Part shown: one piece after another, positions 1 through 8,873 of the stretch
Layout: every line of letters begins with the position of its first letter
How positions within the stretch are numbered: position 1 is the stretch's first letter
Origin: a bacterium
GTDB taxonomy: Bacteria; Bacteroidota; Bacteroidia; Cytophagales; Cyclobacteriaceae
DNA length: 64,000 nt
Assembly: GCA_024743255.1 (NCBI GenBank)
Contig: JANSWY010000001.1
Coordinates: forward strand, 124,001 to 188,000
Direction of reading: 5' to 3'
Notes under the pieces: model-generated
The model's input: the letters and a program-made list of their open reading frames with translations, nothing else
Told to the model about the DNA's origin: nothing
The model's database searches: none
Made by a program: the position numbers and the translations under genes

Positions 1-231
1 CAGCCCATGATCCCACAACACAGGATTATACTTAAAATGTATTTTTAACCTTCCTAGCATAAAATGTAATCCTTCTTCTGGGTCTCCATACGAACCTATG
101 TATATCGCTATTTCTTCTTTCGTCAACAGAAGTCCCGCAATGGCATGGCCCAATTCATGTGGAATCGTTGTTAATACCCTTGTCACTCCCAGAAGGAAAA
201 AGACACAGATAATTACTACTAGAAAATCCAT
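1..231 (-). CDS. M50-like membrane zinc metalloprotease, C-terminus cut by window edge
   Basis: The minus strand reads 77 codons from an ATG at 231 to the window edge without a stop. A hydrophobic N-terminal segment (about residues 3-20) runs straight into HELGH at residues 25-29, the HExxH zinc-binding motif embedded at a membrane helix as in site-2-protease (M50) relatives. Family knowledge: such proteins cleave substrates within or beside the membrane; the second zinc-ligand motif lies outside the window. It starts 11 bp after the stop of the exported protein at 243-1091, so the two are probably co-transcribed. The class is fairly safe; the substrate is unknown. Confidence 0.65.
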   Translation of the reverse strand, partial: MDFLVVIICVFFLLGVTRVLTTIPHELGHAIAGLLLTKEEIAIYIGSYGDPEEGLHFMLGRLKIHFKYNPVLWDHGL

Positions 232-242
232 GGTTGCTCAGG

Positions 243-1091
243 TTATTGCTCTATCAACGAATATTTCACTCTTTGTTTGAAGTTCATAACTCCAGTAGCC
301 TCACCAGCCATAACCGCTTCAAATGAATGCCATTTCCCTTTAGTCAACGAAAACTCAGCAATACCCTTAAACCCAAAAGTCATCATAGTCGGTTTGGCAC
401 CACCTTTGCCAAACATATTGGGCATATTAAAAATGCCATCTACATATTCCAACAAATCATATTTGAACACCGCGATTGTGTCATCTTCGGTGGTTTTCAG
501 GTCGACAAACTTTACTTCGTTTTTATAGAAAGAAGAATCACAAACAAAATTTTGGTCATTACCAATAAGGTTTGTTGATAGTGACCAGGTATCACCAATT
601 TCAATAGGTCTACCAGGTAATTCGAAAAGCATCGCTATCAAATTCTTTTGCTCCCTTTTTACCCAAAAACTGTGTATCGTTCCGTCTTCATTTATTGATC
701 CTCGCAACATTATGCCTTTCATCATCTTTTGAAATTCCTTGAGCATTTCTTTTGCTTCACCAAGGGAATCCGGTAATGCAATTGGTAATTCCTGGCTGGA
801 GGTAAACATTTCTATTTCTATGTGCTCTTGGCTTGATTTAAAAAGTCGAACCGCAAAATTCGTCCCCGAAATAGATTTGTTAAGCTCCTTCATCATTTGT
901 TGGATTTTTAGAGCATCGTCATCCTCACTTTCTCCTCCAAAAGCAATATTAAAAATACTTGTGTCGATCTGTTCCATCACAGTTGAATAAATCAAGGTAT
1001 CGCCCTGCGGGACTTTCCATTTCAGTTCTATTGACTGACTCTGAAGATGGGTGAAGCTTAAAAATGAGATAAGGAATATTAAGTATTTCAT
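243..1091 (-). CDS. Exported protein of unknown function (DUF6263-like)
   Basis: 282 residues. Residues 1-18 form a Sec signal peptide (basic start, hydrophobic core, then QSQS). The remainder is soluble, mostly beta-type, with an acidic patch (ESEDDD near residue 55) and a closing segment in which a bulk property of the protein is conserved rather than any catalytic motif. The layout resembles the Bacteroidota DUF6263 family, but this is by impression only. It lies directly upstream (11 bp) of the M50-like protease gene, so a shared transcript is likely. Confidence 0.6.
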   Translation of the reverse strand: MKYLIFLISFLSFTHLQSQSIELKWKVPQGDTLIYSTVMEQIDTSIFNIAFGGESEDDDALKIQQMMKELNKSISGTNFAVRLFKSSQEHIEIEMFTSSQELPIALPDSLGEAKEMLKEFQKMMKGIMLRGSINEDGTIHSFWVKREQKNLIAMLFELPGRPIEIGDTWSLSTNLIGNDQNFVCDSSFYKNEVKFVDLKTTEDDTIAVFKYDLLEYVDGIFNMPNMFGKGGAKPTMMTFGFKGIAEFSLTKGKWHSFEAVMAGEATGVMNFKQRVKYSLIEQ

Positions 1092-1193
1092 TTCACAGAT
1101 TATGGTTGGTGAATTAATGGTGTAAATCTAATGGTTTATTATTTCTTTTGAACACATTATCTACTCTCAAAGTCACCAAACTATCTGGTAACC

Positions 1194-1742
1194 ATGAAAC
1201 CTGAAACAGAATACATCCAATTCAATATCTCCGATACTCAGAAGTTTTTGGATTGTGTAAGAGTATTTCAATTGCTCAAAGAATGCAGGGAATCTGAAAC
1301 TGAAAAAGAATATGAATATTGGATATCGCAATTTCCGGAATACTCACTTCAGGAATATATTTATTCCGATAAGACCCTTCAACCATTCGAAAAAATAAAA
1401 AATCAGGAGCATGGCTGGGAGTTTGAAGCAATCATAGATTATATGGTGTTTGATCTAGAGATAGATCTTATCTGTCTTGAGCAATTGACTGATGATACCG
1501 GCATCTTAAAATTTCAAGCCCAGGCATATCCATATGGAGGATTGTCTGTCATCATAGAATACCTGAGGACATTCGGATGCATGTCTTCTAAAGCTTTTGA
1601 TGGTGCCTATATCACAAACATTTATTGGATTGATGAATATCAGTGTAAATTTGAAGATGTTGGACCTACAGGGGAAAGACTGAATAAAAAATCTAGCTTA
1701 TTTTCGAGGATCATAAGCTGGTTAAAAAGGAAATCATCTTAA
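1194..1742 (+). CDS. Cytoplasmic hypothetical protein, 182 aa
   Basis: No signal peptide or membrane segment. The protein is acidic and aromatic-rich through about residue 165 and ends in a basic, amphipathic tail (SRIISWLKRKSS) that could touch membrane or nucleic acid. I recognise no family. It stands alone, with about 100 bp on either side. ATG start at 1194; no in-frame alternative is clearly better. Confidence 0.5.
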   Translation: MKPETEYIQFNISDTQKFLDCVRVFQLLKECRESETEKEYEYWISQFPEYSLQEYIYSDKTLQPFEKIKNQEHGWEFEAIIDYMVFDLEIDLICLEQLTDDTGILKFQAQAYPYGGLSVIIEYLRTFGCMSSKAFDGAYITNIYWIDEYQCKFEDVGPTGERLNKKSSLFSRIISWLKRKSS

Positions 1743-1842
1743 ATTTTTGTAGTCATCAACTATATATCCTAAACCAATCAGCATGGCACTTTATTATTTA
1801 ATTGATAACGAATTAGTTCTTCAGGAGAATGAACATTAATTA

Positions 1843-2523
1843 ATGATGAAAAAGGTATTTCTAATTTTACTAATCGCATTAAGCTGCAGTCAGAACGGAG
1901 ATAACCAGCAAAAGCCGGTGCTCGACACGGTTAAACCAGAAGTTGTAAATCAAGAACCTGAGATTGAAGAATTGCTTTCATTTACCATATCCAGAAAAGA
2001 AAACAACTATGAAATCTCGACTAATAATGATTACAAATTTCCGAAGGAATTAGTCGCTCAATTAAACAAGTCTATAGTGGATTGTGATTACTGCTATAAT
2101 AAGTTATTACAGGATTCCACAATGACTGTTAACACTTACGATCCATTCCCATTTGACATTCAAGATGTGAATTTCGACGGGAAAATGGATCTTAGGATAC
2201 CTTCCCTTGAGACATGCTGCTCTGGGAATAATGTCGTTTACTTCACCTGGATTTATGATTCAACTATTAATAATTACAAGTTCAACAAGGAGCTTTCGGA
2301 ATTACCAATTCTAAAACTATATGCTACTAACAAAACTGTTGAAGGTGGTTGGATAAGAGGTTTGAATGATTTTAATAAAGTGGAATTTAAATGGATGGAA
2401 GATGTATTGGTTATGGAGAAAGAAGTGATTTCAGAAACCATCAATGACTCCACTGCACTAATAGTGACAAGAACCTTAAATGATAAAATTTGGTCTACAG
2501 ATTCAACTACAATTGAATTTTAA
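1843..2523 (+). CDS. Lipoprotein with EF-hand-like DxNxDG loop (XAC2610-like)
   Basis: 226 residues. The N-terminus is a lipoprotein signal with lipobox LSC (acylated Cys near residue 15), followed by a low-complexity E/Q/P spacer, so the protein is probably anchored to a membrane facing the periplasm or surface. At about residue 108 it has DVNFDGKMDL, a calcium-loop-like motif typical of the XAC2610/VCBS-type family, then a cysteine-rich turn (ETCCSG). An ATG at 1846 is an equally good start. Function unknown; calcium binding is inferred from the loop. Confidence 0.55.
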   Translation: MMKKVFLILLIALSCSQNGDNQQKPVLDTVKPEVVNQEPEIEELLSFTISRKENNYEISTNNDYKFPKELVAQLNKSIVDCDYCYNKLLQDSTMTVNTYDPFPFDIQDVNFDGKMDLRIPSLETCCSGNNVVYFTWIYDSTINNYKFNKELSELPILKLYATNKTVEGGWIRGLNDFNKVEFKWMEDVLVMEKEVISETINDSTALIVTRTLNDKIWSTDSTTIEF

Positions 2524-2621
2524 TGCAAAAGTCTCAACTTAGGAAATCTCTTCAGTGGTTAAGAGAAAACGATCCTTGATAATTGCTTGTAACGCGGATT
2601 TATTAAACAATACAACTAAAA

Positions 2622-3569
2622 ATGTTCAACGTAGAACTAAAAAGCAAACCTGATGAAGACATCTGCCTACTTATCAAGGTAGATAATCATTCATTCAATT
2701 ATATGTGTGATTGTGGTGAGGCAAGTGCACTAGGGGCGAAGGAGTGCCAGGATACAAAGGCAATCTTTATCAGCCATACACACATTGATCATTTCGTGAA
2801 TTTCGATACCTTGTTGAGGCATCAAATTGGTACTGGAAGAAATGTTGTCATCTGTGGACCAAAAGGAATTGCAGATCAGGTACAAAACAGAATAAAAAGT
2901 TATTGCTGGAACCTTATTGAAGAAGGAGCCATTTCCTATGAAATCAGGGAAATACTTGATGATGAAAGTTATAAAGTAGTCAAGCTCAATCCTCCGGAAT
3001 GGCATCAGGAAGATGCGGTACACTACAAGGAAAGCAAGATATTCAAGGAGAAAGACTTTTCTGTCGGGTACCAAATTCTAGATCACAAAACAGAATCAAT
3101 TGCATATCTATTTCAGGCAGTAGACAAAACCAAAATCGAATTGAAACCGGGTTTGAAAGGTGGAAAATGGGTAGCTCAGCTAAAAAAAGCATTTGAAGAC
3201 CAAAATCCAGATCTACAAATCGAAATTGAGGGTGAGGTACATTCTTCAGGTGATTTATTCTACATGATGAAAGTAGAAAAAGGGCAGAAAGTTGGCGTCA
3301 TTCTGGATCATGCAGCCATAGCTGAAAATCATAATAAGATCAAAAGCAAGTTCTCCGGTTGCGACGAGGTTTACATTGAATGTTTCTACAAGGATGAGGA
3401 CAAAGAGTTTGCTGTCAAGAACTATCATAGTTATGCCTCTATGTCGGGACAGATTATGAAAGAGAGTAATGTAAAAAAAGCAATTCCGATACACTTCTCA
3501 CGTAAGTATTCTGAGTCAGAAGTAGCTGAACTCATTGAGCAATTTGAAAATGCCTATTATAGTGAATAA
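2622..3569 (+). CDS. Metallo-beta-lactamase-fold hydrolase, RNase Z-like
   Basis: 315 residues, no signal peptide. HTHIDH at residues 52-57 is the HxHxDH zinc motif of the MBL superfamily. The C-terminal motifs (VILDH, then YHSYASMSGQI, then IPIHFSRKYSE) match the layout of RNase Z, in which the last motif is a HFS-x-RY. Family knowledge: RNase Z matures tRNA 3' ends, but many paralogs act on other phosphodiesters, and this one may be such a paralog because its N-terminus lacks the usual RNase Z opening. The 100-aa membrane protein starts 5 bp downstream. Confidence 0.65.
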   Translation: MFNVELKSKPDEDICLLIKVDNHSFNYMCDCGEASALGAKECQDTKAIFISHTHIDHFVNFDTLLRHQIGTGRNVVICGPKGIADQVQNRIKSYCWNLIEEGAISYEIREILDDESYKVVKLNPPEWHQEDAVHYKESKIFKEKDFSVGYQILDHKTESIAYLFQAVDKTKIELKPGLKGGKWVAQLKKAFEDQNPDLQIEIEGEVHSSGDLFYMMKVEKGQKVGVILDHAAIAENHNKIKSKFSGCDEVYIECFYKDEDKEFAVKNYHSYASMSGQIMKESNVKKAIPIHFSRKYSESEVAELIEQFENAYYSE

Positions 3570-3574
3570 GGTCG

Positions 3575-3877
3575 ATGGATGTATTTGAAAAAATAGCGCA
3601 GAGAAAAAAGCAATATGAAAAGTTTCTATCGGTTGTTGGGGCATTAAGTCTCACCACGATTTACACAATTGTAAGATGGGAGCATCATTTTCTTTTGTCT
3701 ACTCTTTTAGTGCTTACTTTCACATTAGGTTTGGTATATCAACTGGTCTACATGTCTTCTTTTAATCCCAAAAAGGATTCATCAAAAAACAGAATTAAAA
3801 CCAACAGAGTATATCTGGTAATTTTTAGTATTGTTCTTATAATGATACTTGAAGCAGTAGCGCTATTTCAGCTTTGA
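3575..3877 (+). CDS. Small membrane protein, 3 predicted helices
   Basis: 100 residues with hydrophobic stretches at about 18-34, 41-60 and 80-98 and a basic N-terminus and loop, suggesting three membrane helices. It begins 5 bp after the MBL hydrolase stop and probably shares its transcript. No family recognised. Confidence 0.5.
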   Translation: MDVFEKIAQRKKQYEKFLSVVGALSLTTIYTIVRWEHHFLLSTLLVLTFTLGLVYQLVYMSSFNPKKDSSKNRIKTNRVYLVIFSIVLIMILEAVALFQL

Positions 3878-3924
3878 TTAACTCAAAATCCAGTAGGTTT
3901 GTGTCTTCAACTATCGAAGCAATA

Positions 3925-4476
3925 ATGAATGTAATTAACCATCATAAAGATATTCTAACAATCGATAATTTCTGGAGTGAAGAACAATGCGATAAACAAA
4001 TCGAAAGAAGTGAAGACATAGGATATCGTGCAGCCTTGGTACAAACCCGTTTTGGCCCCCGAAAAATGGATGGTATCCGAAATAACTATCGTGTTTTAGA
4101 TTCTAATCAGAGTTTAGCAGAGAAAATTTGGAACATTGCCAAAGACCACATTCCGTTGAATATTGGAAATTATGTGGCTTGTGGACTTAATGAGCTACTA
4201 AGGTTCTATAAATATGAGCCAGGACAGGAGTTCAAAAAGCACAAAGATGGCAGTTATTCAAGAAATGAAAATGAATCAAGTTTTTACACTTTTATGATCT
4301 ACCTGAATGATGACTTTGAAGGCGGTGAAACAATCTTTGAAAATGGAATTTCAATAACTCCGAGCAAAGGCACTTGTCTGGTCTTTTTACATGATTTGGA
4401 ACACGAAGGAGCTCAAGTTGTTCGCGGGACAAAATATGTTTTGCGAACTGATATAATGTTTAAAGCCAGTAATTAG
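3925..4476 (+). CDS. 2-oxoglutarate/Fe(II) dioxygenase, prolyl-4-hydroxylase type
   Basis: 183 residues from the ATG at 3925; a longer reading from TTG at 3874 overlaps the previous gene and adds only a non-homologous-looking leader. The double-stranded beta-helix signature is complete: iron ligands H106 and D108 (KKHKDGSY) and H160 (LEHEGAQVV), with K170 ten residues later positioned to bind the 2-oxoglutarate carboxylate, and R174 nearby. FEGGET at about 131-136 is characteristic of prolyl 4-hydroxylase-like enzymes. It probably hydroxylates a protein side chain in the cytoplasm; the substrate is unknown. Confidence 0.8.
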   Translation: MNVINHHKDILTIDNFWSEEQCDKQIERSEDIGYRAALVQTRFGPRKMDGIRNNYRVLDSNQSLAEKIWNIAKDHIPLNIGNYVACGLNELLRFYKYEPGQEFKKHKDGSYSRNENESSFYTFMIYLNDDFEGGETIFENGISITPSKGTCLVFLHDLEHEGAQVVRGTKYVLRTDIMFKASN

Positions 4477-4545
4477 TTTTTGCAGGGGAGAATCAATTGA
4501 ATAATTTCTTGCAACTAATTGCTAATTACATGCATTACTCAAGTA

Positions 4546-5520
4546 ATGAAAAATCACTACTTCGCCTTTCTATTCTCATTATGCTTTGTTGTCAGCAGCA
4601 TTGCCTATTCTCAGGAAAACTATCTAGACTACCATAGGAAAGTAACAAACTGCGAGCAATTAATCACCCAGGAAAAGTACGGTGCAGCATTAACATGTCT
4701 GGATTCAATATTCTCAGAATTTGACTTCATTTTCTTGAGAGAAATAAAACTCGCCACCGAGCTGAGCATATTTCAAAATGATTACCTAGCTGCATTTAAA
4801 TACCTGCGAATTGGGATTTCAAATGGTTGGTCAATCAAGAGAATAAAGTCCAGCAAAAGCCTTCAAATCCTACAGGAAGAACCAGAATGGTTCGAGCTGG
4901 AATCTAATTACGATAGCCTGATTCAAATATATAAAAACCGGATAAACACTGATGTTAGGAATCAGGTGCGTCAAATGGTTAAAAAAGACCAGAAAATGGC
5001 TATTGGAGCATTTATTAGGATCAGGGAAAAGTCTCAAAATAAGTATACCCGTAACAAATTTGCTCCTCACAGCGAACGGCAAATGAGTCGGTTTCAGGAT
5101 ATTTTAGAGAAGCACGGATATCCAGGAGAGAAAATCGCAGGACACAACCTTTGGGCATCAATCATAGTTTGTCATCACAATTCTATTTCACCAGATTATA
5201 ATTCAAAGGATACATTATACACTTCTATGAGACCTTGGGTACTTAAAGCCCTTGAAAAAGGAGAAATATCACCTTATGAATTTGCCCAGATGGAAGATTG
5301 GAAAACCGCTGTATTAAATGATCATAAAAGGTCCTCATTTGGGTTTATCGGTGATGTTGGTAGTGAAGAAAACCTAATGGAAATCAATCAAAATAGAAGT
5401 GCTGTTGGAATGCGAAGTACGCATCTAAGAAACCAACTTCTTGATATAGAAAAGTCAACTGGTTTGAATTTATATCTTCCAAAAGGATGGCGGGAGGGTG
5501 TCATAGATTACCAAAAATGA
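4546..5520 (+). CDS. Exported DUF6624-like protein
   Basis: 324 residues from the ATG at 4546, chosen because it begins a clean Sec signal (MKNHYFAFLFSLCF... ending SIAYSQ); the upstream in-frame start at 4519 only adds nine residues ahead of it. The N-terminal half is helical with tetratricopeptide-like spacing. The C-terminal half has the HGYPGEKIAGHN segment and the following HHN region, resembling the HGWPG motif of DUF6624 proteins. Function unknown. Confidence 0.55.
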   Translation: MKNHYFAFLFSLCFVVSSIAYSQENYLDYHRKVTNCEQLITQEKYGAALTCLDSIFSEFDFIFLREIKLATELSIFQNDYLAAFKYLRIGISNGWSIKRIKSSKSLQILQEEPEWFELESNYDSLIQIYKNRINTDVRNQVRQMVKKDQKMAIGAFIRIREKSQNKYTRNKFAPHSERQMSRFQDILEKHGYPGEKIAGHNLWASIIVCHHNSISPDYNSKDTLYTSMRPWVLKALEKGEISPYEFAQMEDWKTAVLNDHKRSSFGFIGDVGSEENLMEINQNRSAVGMRSTHLRNQLLDIEKSTGLNLYLPKGWREGVIDYQK

Positions 5521-5594
5521 CACAGAGTTTTTAATTCCGCTACGCTATTTTTGTATTCTAAATATGCTATCAGAATCAAATATCAACTGTGAAT

Positions 5595-6158
5595 ATGAAA
5601 ATAAAATTACTTGGTGCATTAGTTGTCGCAACTACACTTTTTTCTTGTAGTGGAGACCTTCCGGATGTTATTGAAACCAAATCAGGTTTATACGGATCAA
5701 AAAAAGGTGAATTTCTAATAAAATTTCCTAAGGAGCCTTTTGTAAAATCACTACATTATCAAGCTGGAGCCTTTGAATATGATGAATACATCTTTCAATA
5801 TGAGCATGCAAGAGAGCATATTTACAGAGTCTCCTATATTGACTACCCAGCCGAATTGCTAAATACCTGGGATACGGATCAACTATTTGATCAAACCATG
5901 AAAACTTTAAGTGGCATTGCCGAAAATTTTAAAACAGTTAGCAGAACCGTTAGTCAGACAAAAGGCTTTGATAACAGTGTCACCTATGTACTCTCTTCTC
6001 AAGCTTCTGGAGAGAAGTTATACATGAAAACAAAGCTTTTAAAGAAGGGTAATAGAATCTATTGCATTTATTTCTTTAGCAGAAGAAGACAACCTGAGGC
6101 TGAAGTTATAGATGGTTTTATCAATAGTTTCAAATATTATAAACCAAAAAGTAGCTAG
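5595..6158 (+). CDS. Lipoprotein of unknown function, 187 aa
   Basis: The ATG at 5595 begins a lipoprotein signal with lipobox LFSC (Cys18). The mature part alternates short beta strands and helices and ends in a basic tail, reminiscent of small periplasmic proteins that fold like PsbP/MOG1, but I cannot assign a family. A GTG at 5589 is an alternative start. A strong stem-loop follows at 6198-6241. Confidence 0.5.
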   Translation: MKIKLLGALVVATTLFSCSGDLPDVIETKSGLYGSKKGEFLIKFPKEPFVKSLHYQAGAFEYDEYIFQYEHAREHIYRVSYIDYPAELLNTWDTDQLFDQTMKTLSGIAENFKTVSRTVSQTKGFDNSVTYVLSSQASGEKLYMKTKLLKKGNRIYCIYFFSRRRQPEAEVIDGFINSFKYYKPKSS

Positions 6159-6197
6159 TAAAAGCTTTAGGATCACATTAATTGTATTCATTAGAGA

Positions 6198-6241
6198 AAC
6201 ATTGGCACCAGAAATAATCTAACGGATCTGATGCCAATGTT
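6198..6241. terminator. Bidirectional stem-loop between convergent genes
   Basis: AACATTGGCA (6198-6207) and TGCCAATGTT (6232-6241) form a perfect 10-bp stem with a 24-nt loop. It sits between the lipoprotein gene ending at 6158 and the anti-sigma-like gene ending at 6247 on the opposite strand, with A/T-rich flanks. Confidence 0.6.
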
Positions 6242-6246
6242 AATTT

Positions 6247-7086
6247 CTAAAATTCCTGATGCCTATGCTTCACTCTCACAGAAGACTTATTCTCTTTTGA
6301 AAAGTCCAACTCACTGACCTCTTTTTCATCAATCTTATACCACATATTCTGAATCTCTCCTTCAGCATCTACCTCCCAGGATAATTCCAACTTAGTAAAT
6401 CCGGCCACCTGCATTCTGAAATTGGCCTCTATTCTGTTATCCAACTTCAATGTGAACTTCTTGATTTCATTTTTACTAGATGAGCTGGTGAACTCATGAT
6501 CCAATTGTGTCAGATTATCTTCCAAATAATCACTAAACTGATCAACGGAGCTTTTTCCCTTGCTGCTTTCCAAAATTACCTTGTATTCTGTAGTCTCAGC
6601 TTTTACTGTGGAGCTATTTACTCTAGCAGGAGAGGTAGTCCTGGTAACAGGTTTCTGTTGCTGTATTATAGGTTGTTTGGAGTTATCCTGAATTTCATCT
6701 CCTTCATTTGCAACCGAATTATTGCTTTTATCCATTTCAGGCTCTTCGTGAGTTTCGGAGCTCTTTTTTGAAGTAGATTCCTTCGGTACAGTAATCGACT
6801 CGACTGGCTCTTCTACGATTTGAACTTCTGGAGTTTCTTCAATCTCTGTGATTACACTTTGCTTTGTTGGTTCCTTCTGAGGAAACAAAAAGATCGCGGC
6901 AGTAATCGCTATTCCGCTTGTTGTGATTAGAATGTTCATTTTATACTGTTTTAACCATTGGACAAGTAAACTTGTATTGGTACCTGCAGTCGTTTGAACA
7001 AATTGCTCCACTGAAGCTAAAGAGCGAACCGATTCCTCAGTTCTGGCAGCTTCAAACAAGTCATCTATTAGTTTCTCGTCATGCAT
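6247..7086 (-). CDS. Probable anti-sigma factor, single-pass membrane protein
   Basis: 279 residues. An N-terminal cytoplasmic part of about 48 residues is followed by one membrane helix (about 50-68), a long Glu/Lys/Thr/Ser-rich periplasmic spacer and a beta-rich C-terminal domain. Its start overlaps the end of the ECF sigma gene by 8 bp, the usual sign of translational coupling between sigma and anti-sigma. The role rests on topology and position; I see no zinc anti-sigma motif. Confidence 0.6.
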   Translation of the reverse strand: MHDEKLIDDLFEAARTEESVRSLASVEQFVQTTAGTNTSLLVQWLKQYKMNILITTSGIAITAAIFLFPQKEPTKQSVITEIEETPEVQIVEEPVESITVPKESTSKKSSETHEEPEMDKSNNSVANEGDEIQDNSKQPIIQQQKPVTRTTSPARVNSSTVKAETTEYKVILESSKGKSSVDQFSDYLEDNLTQLDHEFTSSSSKNEIKKFTLKLDNRIEANFRMQVAGFTKLELSWEVDAEGEIQNMWYKIDEKEVSELDFSKENKSSVRVKHRHQEF

Positions 7087-7591
7087 GCTTTACTCCTTTC
7101 TCGTTTTCAGTTTCAGTGGCAACTACTTCTTTCAATTTCTGTCTACCCCGACTAAGCCTTTTCTTAACATTTGATTCCGAGATTTCCAGAGACACAGCAA
7201 TTTCTTTCACTGAAAACCCCACGATCTCAAATAATACCAAAGCTTCCTTTTGTTGCTCAGGCAGCTGGCTCAGGCACCAATGCAAAAACTGAACTTTCAT
7301 AGAAGACTCTGCCTTACCAATCTCAGATGGGTTGAGAGATTCTGCCATGGGTTCAGGTTTCAATTTTCTGGAAGCATTTGCCAACAAACGTCTACTTATC
7401 CCTATCAGAAAACTTAGAAATGCACCTGGGTCCTGTAGGGAATCAAACTTGTCGTAGGCTTTCAACAAACAATCATTCATCAAATCCTCATAAGGATATC
7501 CACCATACGCACAGGCACGGCAGTACTTCTCAAACCGATCGTGAATCGGTTCATAAAGCTTTAAAAATTCTGATTGTTTGTTATTAACCAT
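7079..7591 (-). CDS. ECF-type RNA polymerase sigma factor
   Basis: 170 residues, the usual ECF length. Region 2 is visible at about 30-75 (YEDLMNDCLLKAYDKF, then FLSFLIGISRRLLAN) and region 4 at about 110-155 (LPEQQKEALVLFEIVGFSVKEIA, then SESNVKKRLSRGRQKL), a helix-turn-helix for the -35 element. It is coupled to the downstream membrane partner by an 8-bp overlap and lies 80 bp downstream of the membrane AraC regulator on the same strand. A decayed copy of its 5' end lies at 13411-13548. Confidence 0.88.
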   Translation of the reverse strand: MVNNKQSEFLKLYEPIHDRFEKYCRACAYGGYPYEDLMNDCLLKAYDKFDSLQDPGAFLSFLIGISRRLLANASRKLKPEPMAESLNPSEIGKAESSMKVQFLHWCLSQLPEQQKEALVLFEIVGFSVKEIAVSLEISESNVKKRLSRGRQKLKEVVATETENEKGVKHA

Positions 7592-7671
7592 TGAGTTATG
7601 CCTCCAATGGTAATAGTGTTTCGAGAAAGAAAAAAGTGACAGGTAAGGAAAAATAAATTCGAAAAGAGTAA

Positions 7672-8745
7672 TTAAGCCTCTGCTTTCATGTAATCTGAAG
7701 GGGAAATTCCATGCTTTTCTTTGAATGCAGTATAAAAGGTTGTTCTTGACTTAAACCCGGAATCCATCGCGATTGCAGCAATTTTTTGATGCCTGTACTC
7801 TGGTTTTCTGGAGTTCAATTCAAATTCCTCAAGCCTGTATCTTTTCAAGTACTCATAGAATCCTGTTCCTAAATGATCGCTGAATAACTTCGATAAAGCA
7901 TTTTCCTGAACACCTAGTTTTGAAGCCAACTCAGAAAGGCTCAGGTCGTGTTTTAAGTAAAGCTTTTCTTCAACCATTGCCTTTTCCAATTGGGAGGCCA
8001 GGTTAAGTGAATCTGCCTTTGAAAGATTAATATTTTGATATTTTGGCTCATTTCGGTTCAATGTAGAGGAATTTCGAATCGCAGATATACCAAAGTAGTG
8101 AATCATGGATGTATATACTATGGTCATAACTTGCTGAAGAAAACCAATAAAAGGTTCCTGCCCAAAATACAATCCATTCACAAAAAATAAGATTGAGGAA
8201 ACTATTATACCATAAAAGAAGGCTATTAAGGCTGTTGACTTATTCTTTTCATAGTTGTTTAAACACACGATCGACAATACAGCAAAAATTATGTTTTGAA
8301 GCGTATAGGTTGCAGATAACCAATGGCTATATACTATCTTATTTGTAAATAATAGTTTGCTGCTGATTGGTAATTCGAAGATTGAAACAGTGATTTCATA
8401 TAGTTCATAGATGGGCAGAAAAAAGAATAATACATACAGCCATCTCAGTTTATAACTATACTGGGATCTTGCTTTAACATAAAAATACAATAGCGGACCA
8501 ATACAAAACCAGGCAAGCATTGCAACACCATTCCATTGACGATGAATATTGATGCTTTCTGTCATGTATGATAAAATGAAAAGAAGAATTGTGGAGATTG
8601 AAAGAACCAATGCAAACAACATACGATTAACTAAAACGCCAAGAATTCGCTTGCTACTTAGTGCAATAAGCAGAACTACACTTAGGGCAAACCCTGCCCA
8701 ATAGAATAGAATTAAAACTTCCGATATGATTTCTCCCATCAACAA
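7672..8745 (-). CDS. AraC-family regulator with N-terminal multi-pass membrane domain
   Basis: 357 residues. The first 220 are almost entirely hydrophobic, with about seven membrane helices. Residues about 255-355 are a two-HTH AraC domain (LSLSELASKLGVQENALSKLF, then IAAIAMDSGFKSRTTFYTAFKEKHGISPSDYM). This 7TM-AraC layout is common in Bacteroidota, where the membrane part presumably senses an external or lipid signal. It is divergent from the exported beta-propeller/peptidase operon starting at 8874, the most likely target. ATG at 8739 is an alternative start. Confidence 0.82.
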   Translation of the reverse strand: MLMGEIISEVLILFYWAGFALSVVLLIALSSKRILGVLVNRMLFALVLSISTILLFILSYMTESINIHRQWNGVAMLAWFCIGPLLYFYVKARSQYSYKLRWLYVLFFFLPIYELYEITVSIFELPISSKLLFTNKIVYSHWLSATYTLQNIIFAVLSIVCLNNYEKNKSTALIAFFYGIIVSSILFFVNGLYFGQEPFIGFLQQVMTIVYTSMIHYFGISAIRNSSTLNRNEPKYQNINLSKADSLNLASQLEKAMVEEKLYLKHDLSLSELASKLGVQENALSKLFSDHLGTGFYEYLKRYRLEEFELNSRKPEYRHQKIAAIAMDSGFKSRTTFYTAFKEKHGISPSDYMKAEA

Positions 8746-8873
8746 ATAGAATCTTCAGCAATTCATACGAAATCACAAAAATCTTGTTCGACTAAGCTTA
8801 AAAGGAGAAACTGAGATAGAATCAAGAGAATATTAAAGGAGATTCACTTTTTCATTGCCGCAAAACAATAGCA

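Noticed and set aside
1783-1839. 18-codon ORF just before the lipoprotein gene at 1843
   Set aside because: Too short and without any supporting context.
2523-2579. 18-codon ORF overlapping the lipoprotein stop as TAATG
   Set aside because: Overlap is suggestive, but length and composition do not allow a call.
2730-3074. 114-aa antisense reading in the MBL hydrolase
   Set aside because: Antisense shadow of a gene with clear MBL motifs.
6247-7086. Zinc-binding anti-sigma (ZAS) assignment
   Set aside because: No HxxxCxxC motif; only topology and coupling support an anti-sigma role.
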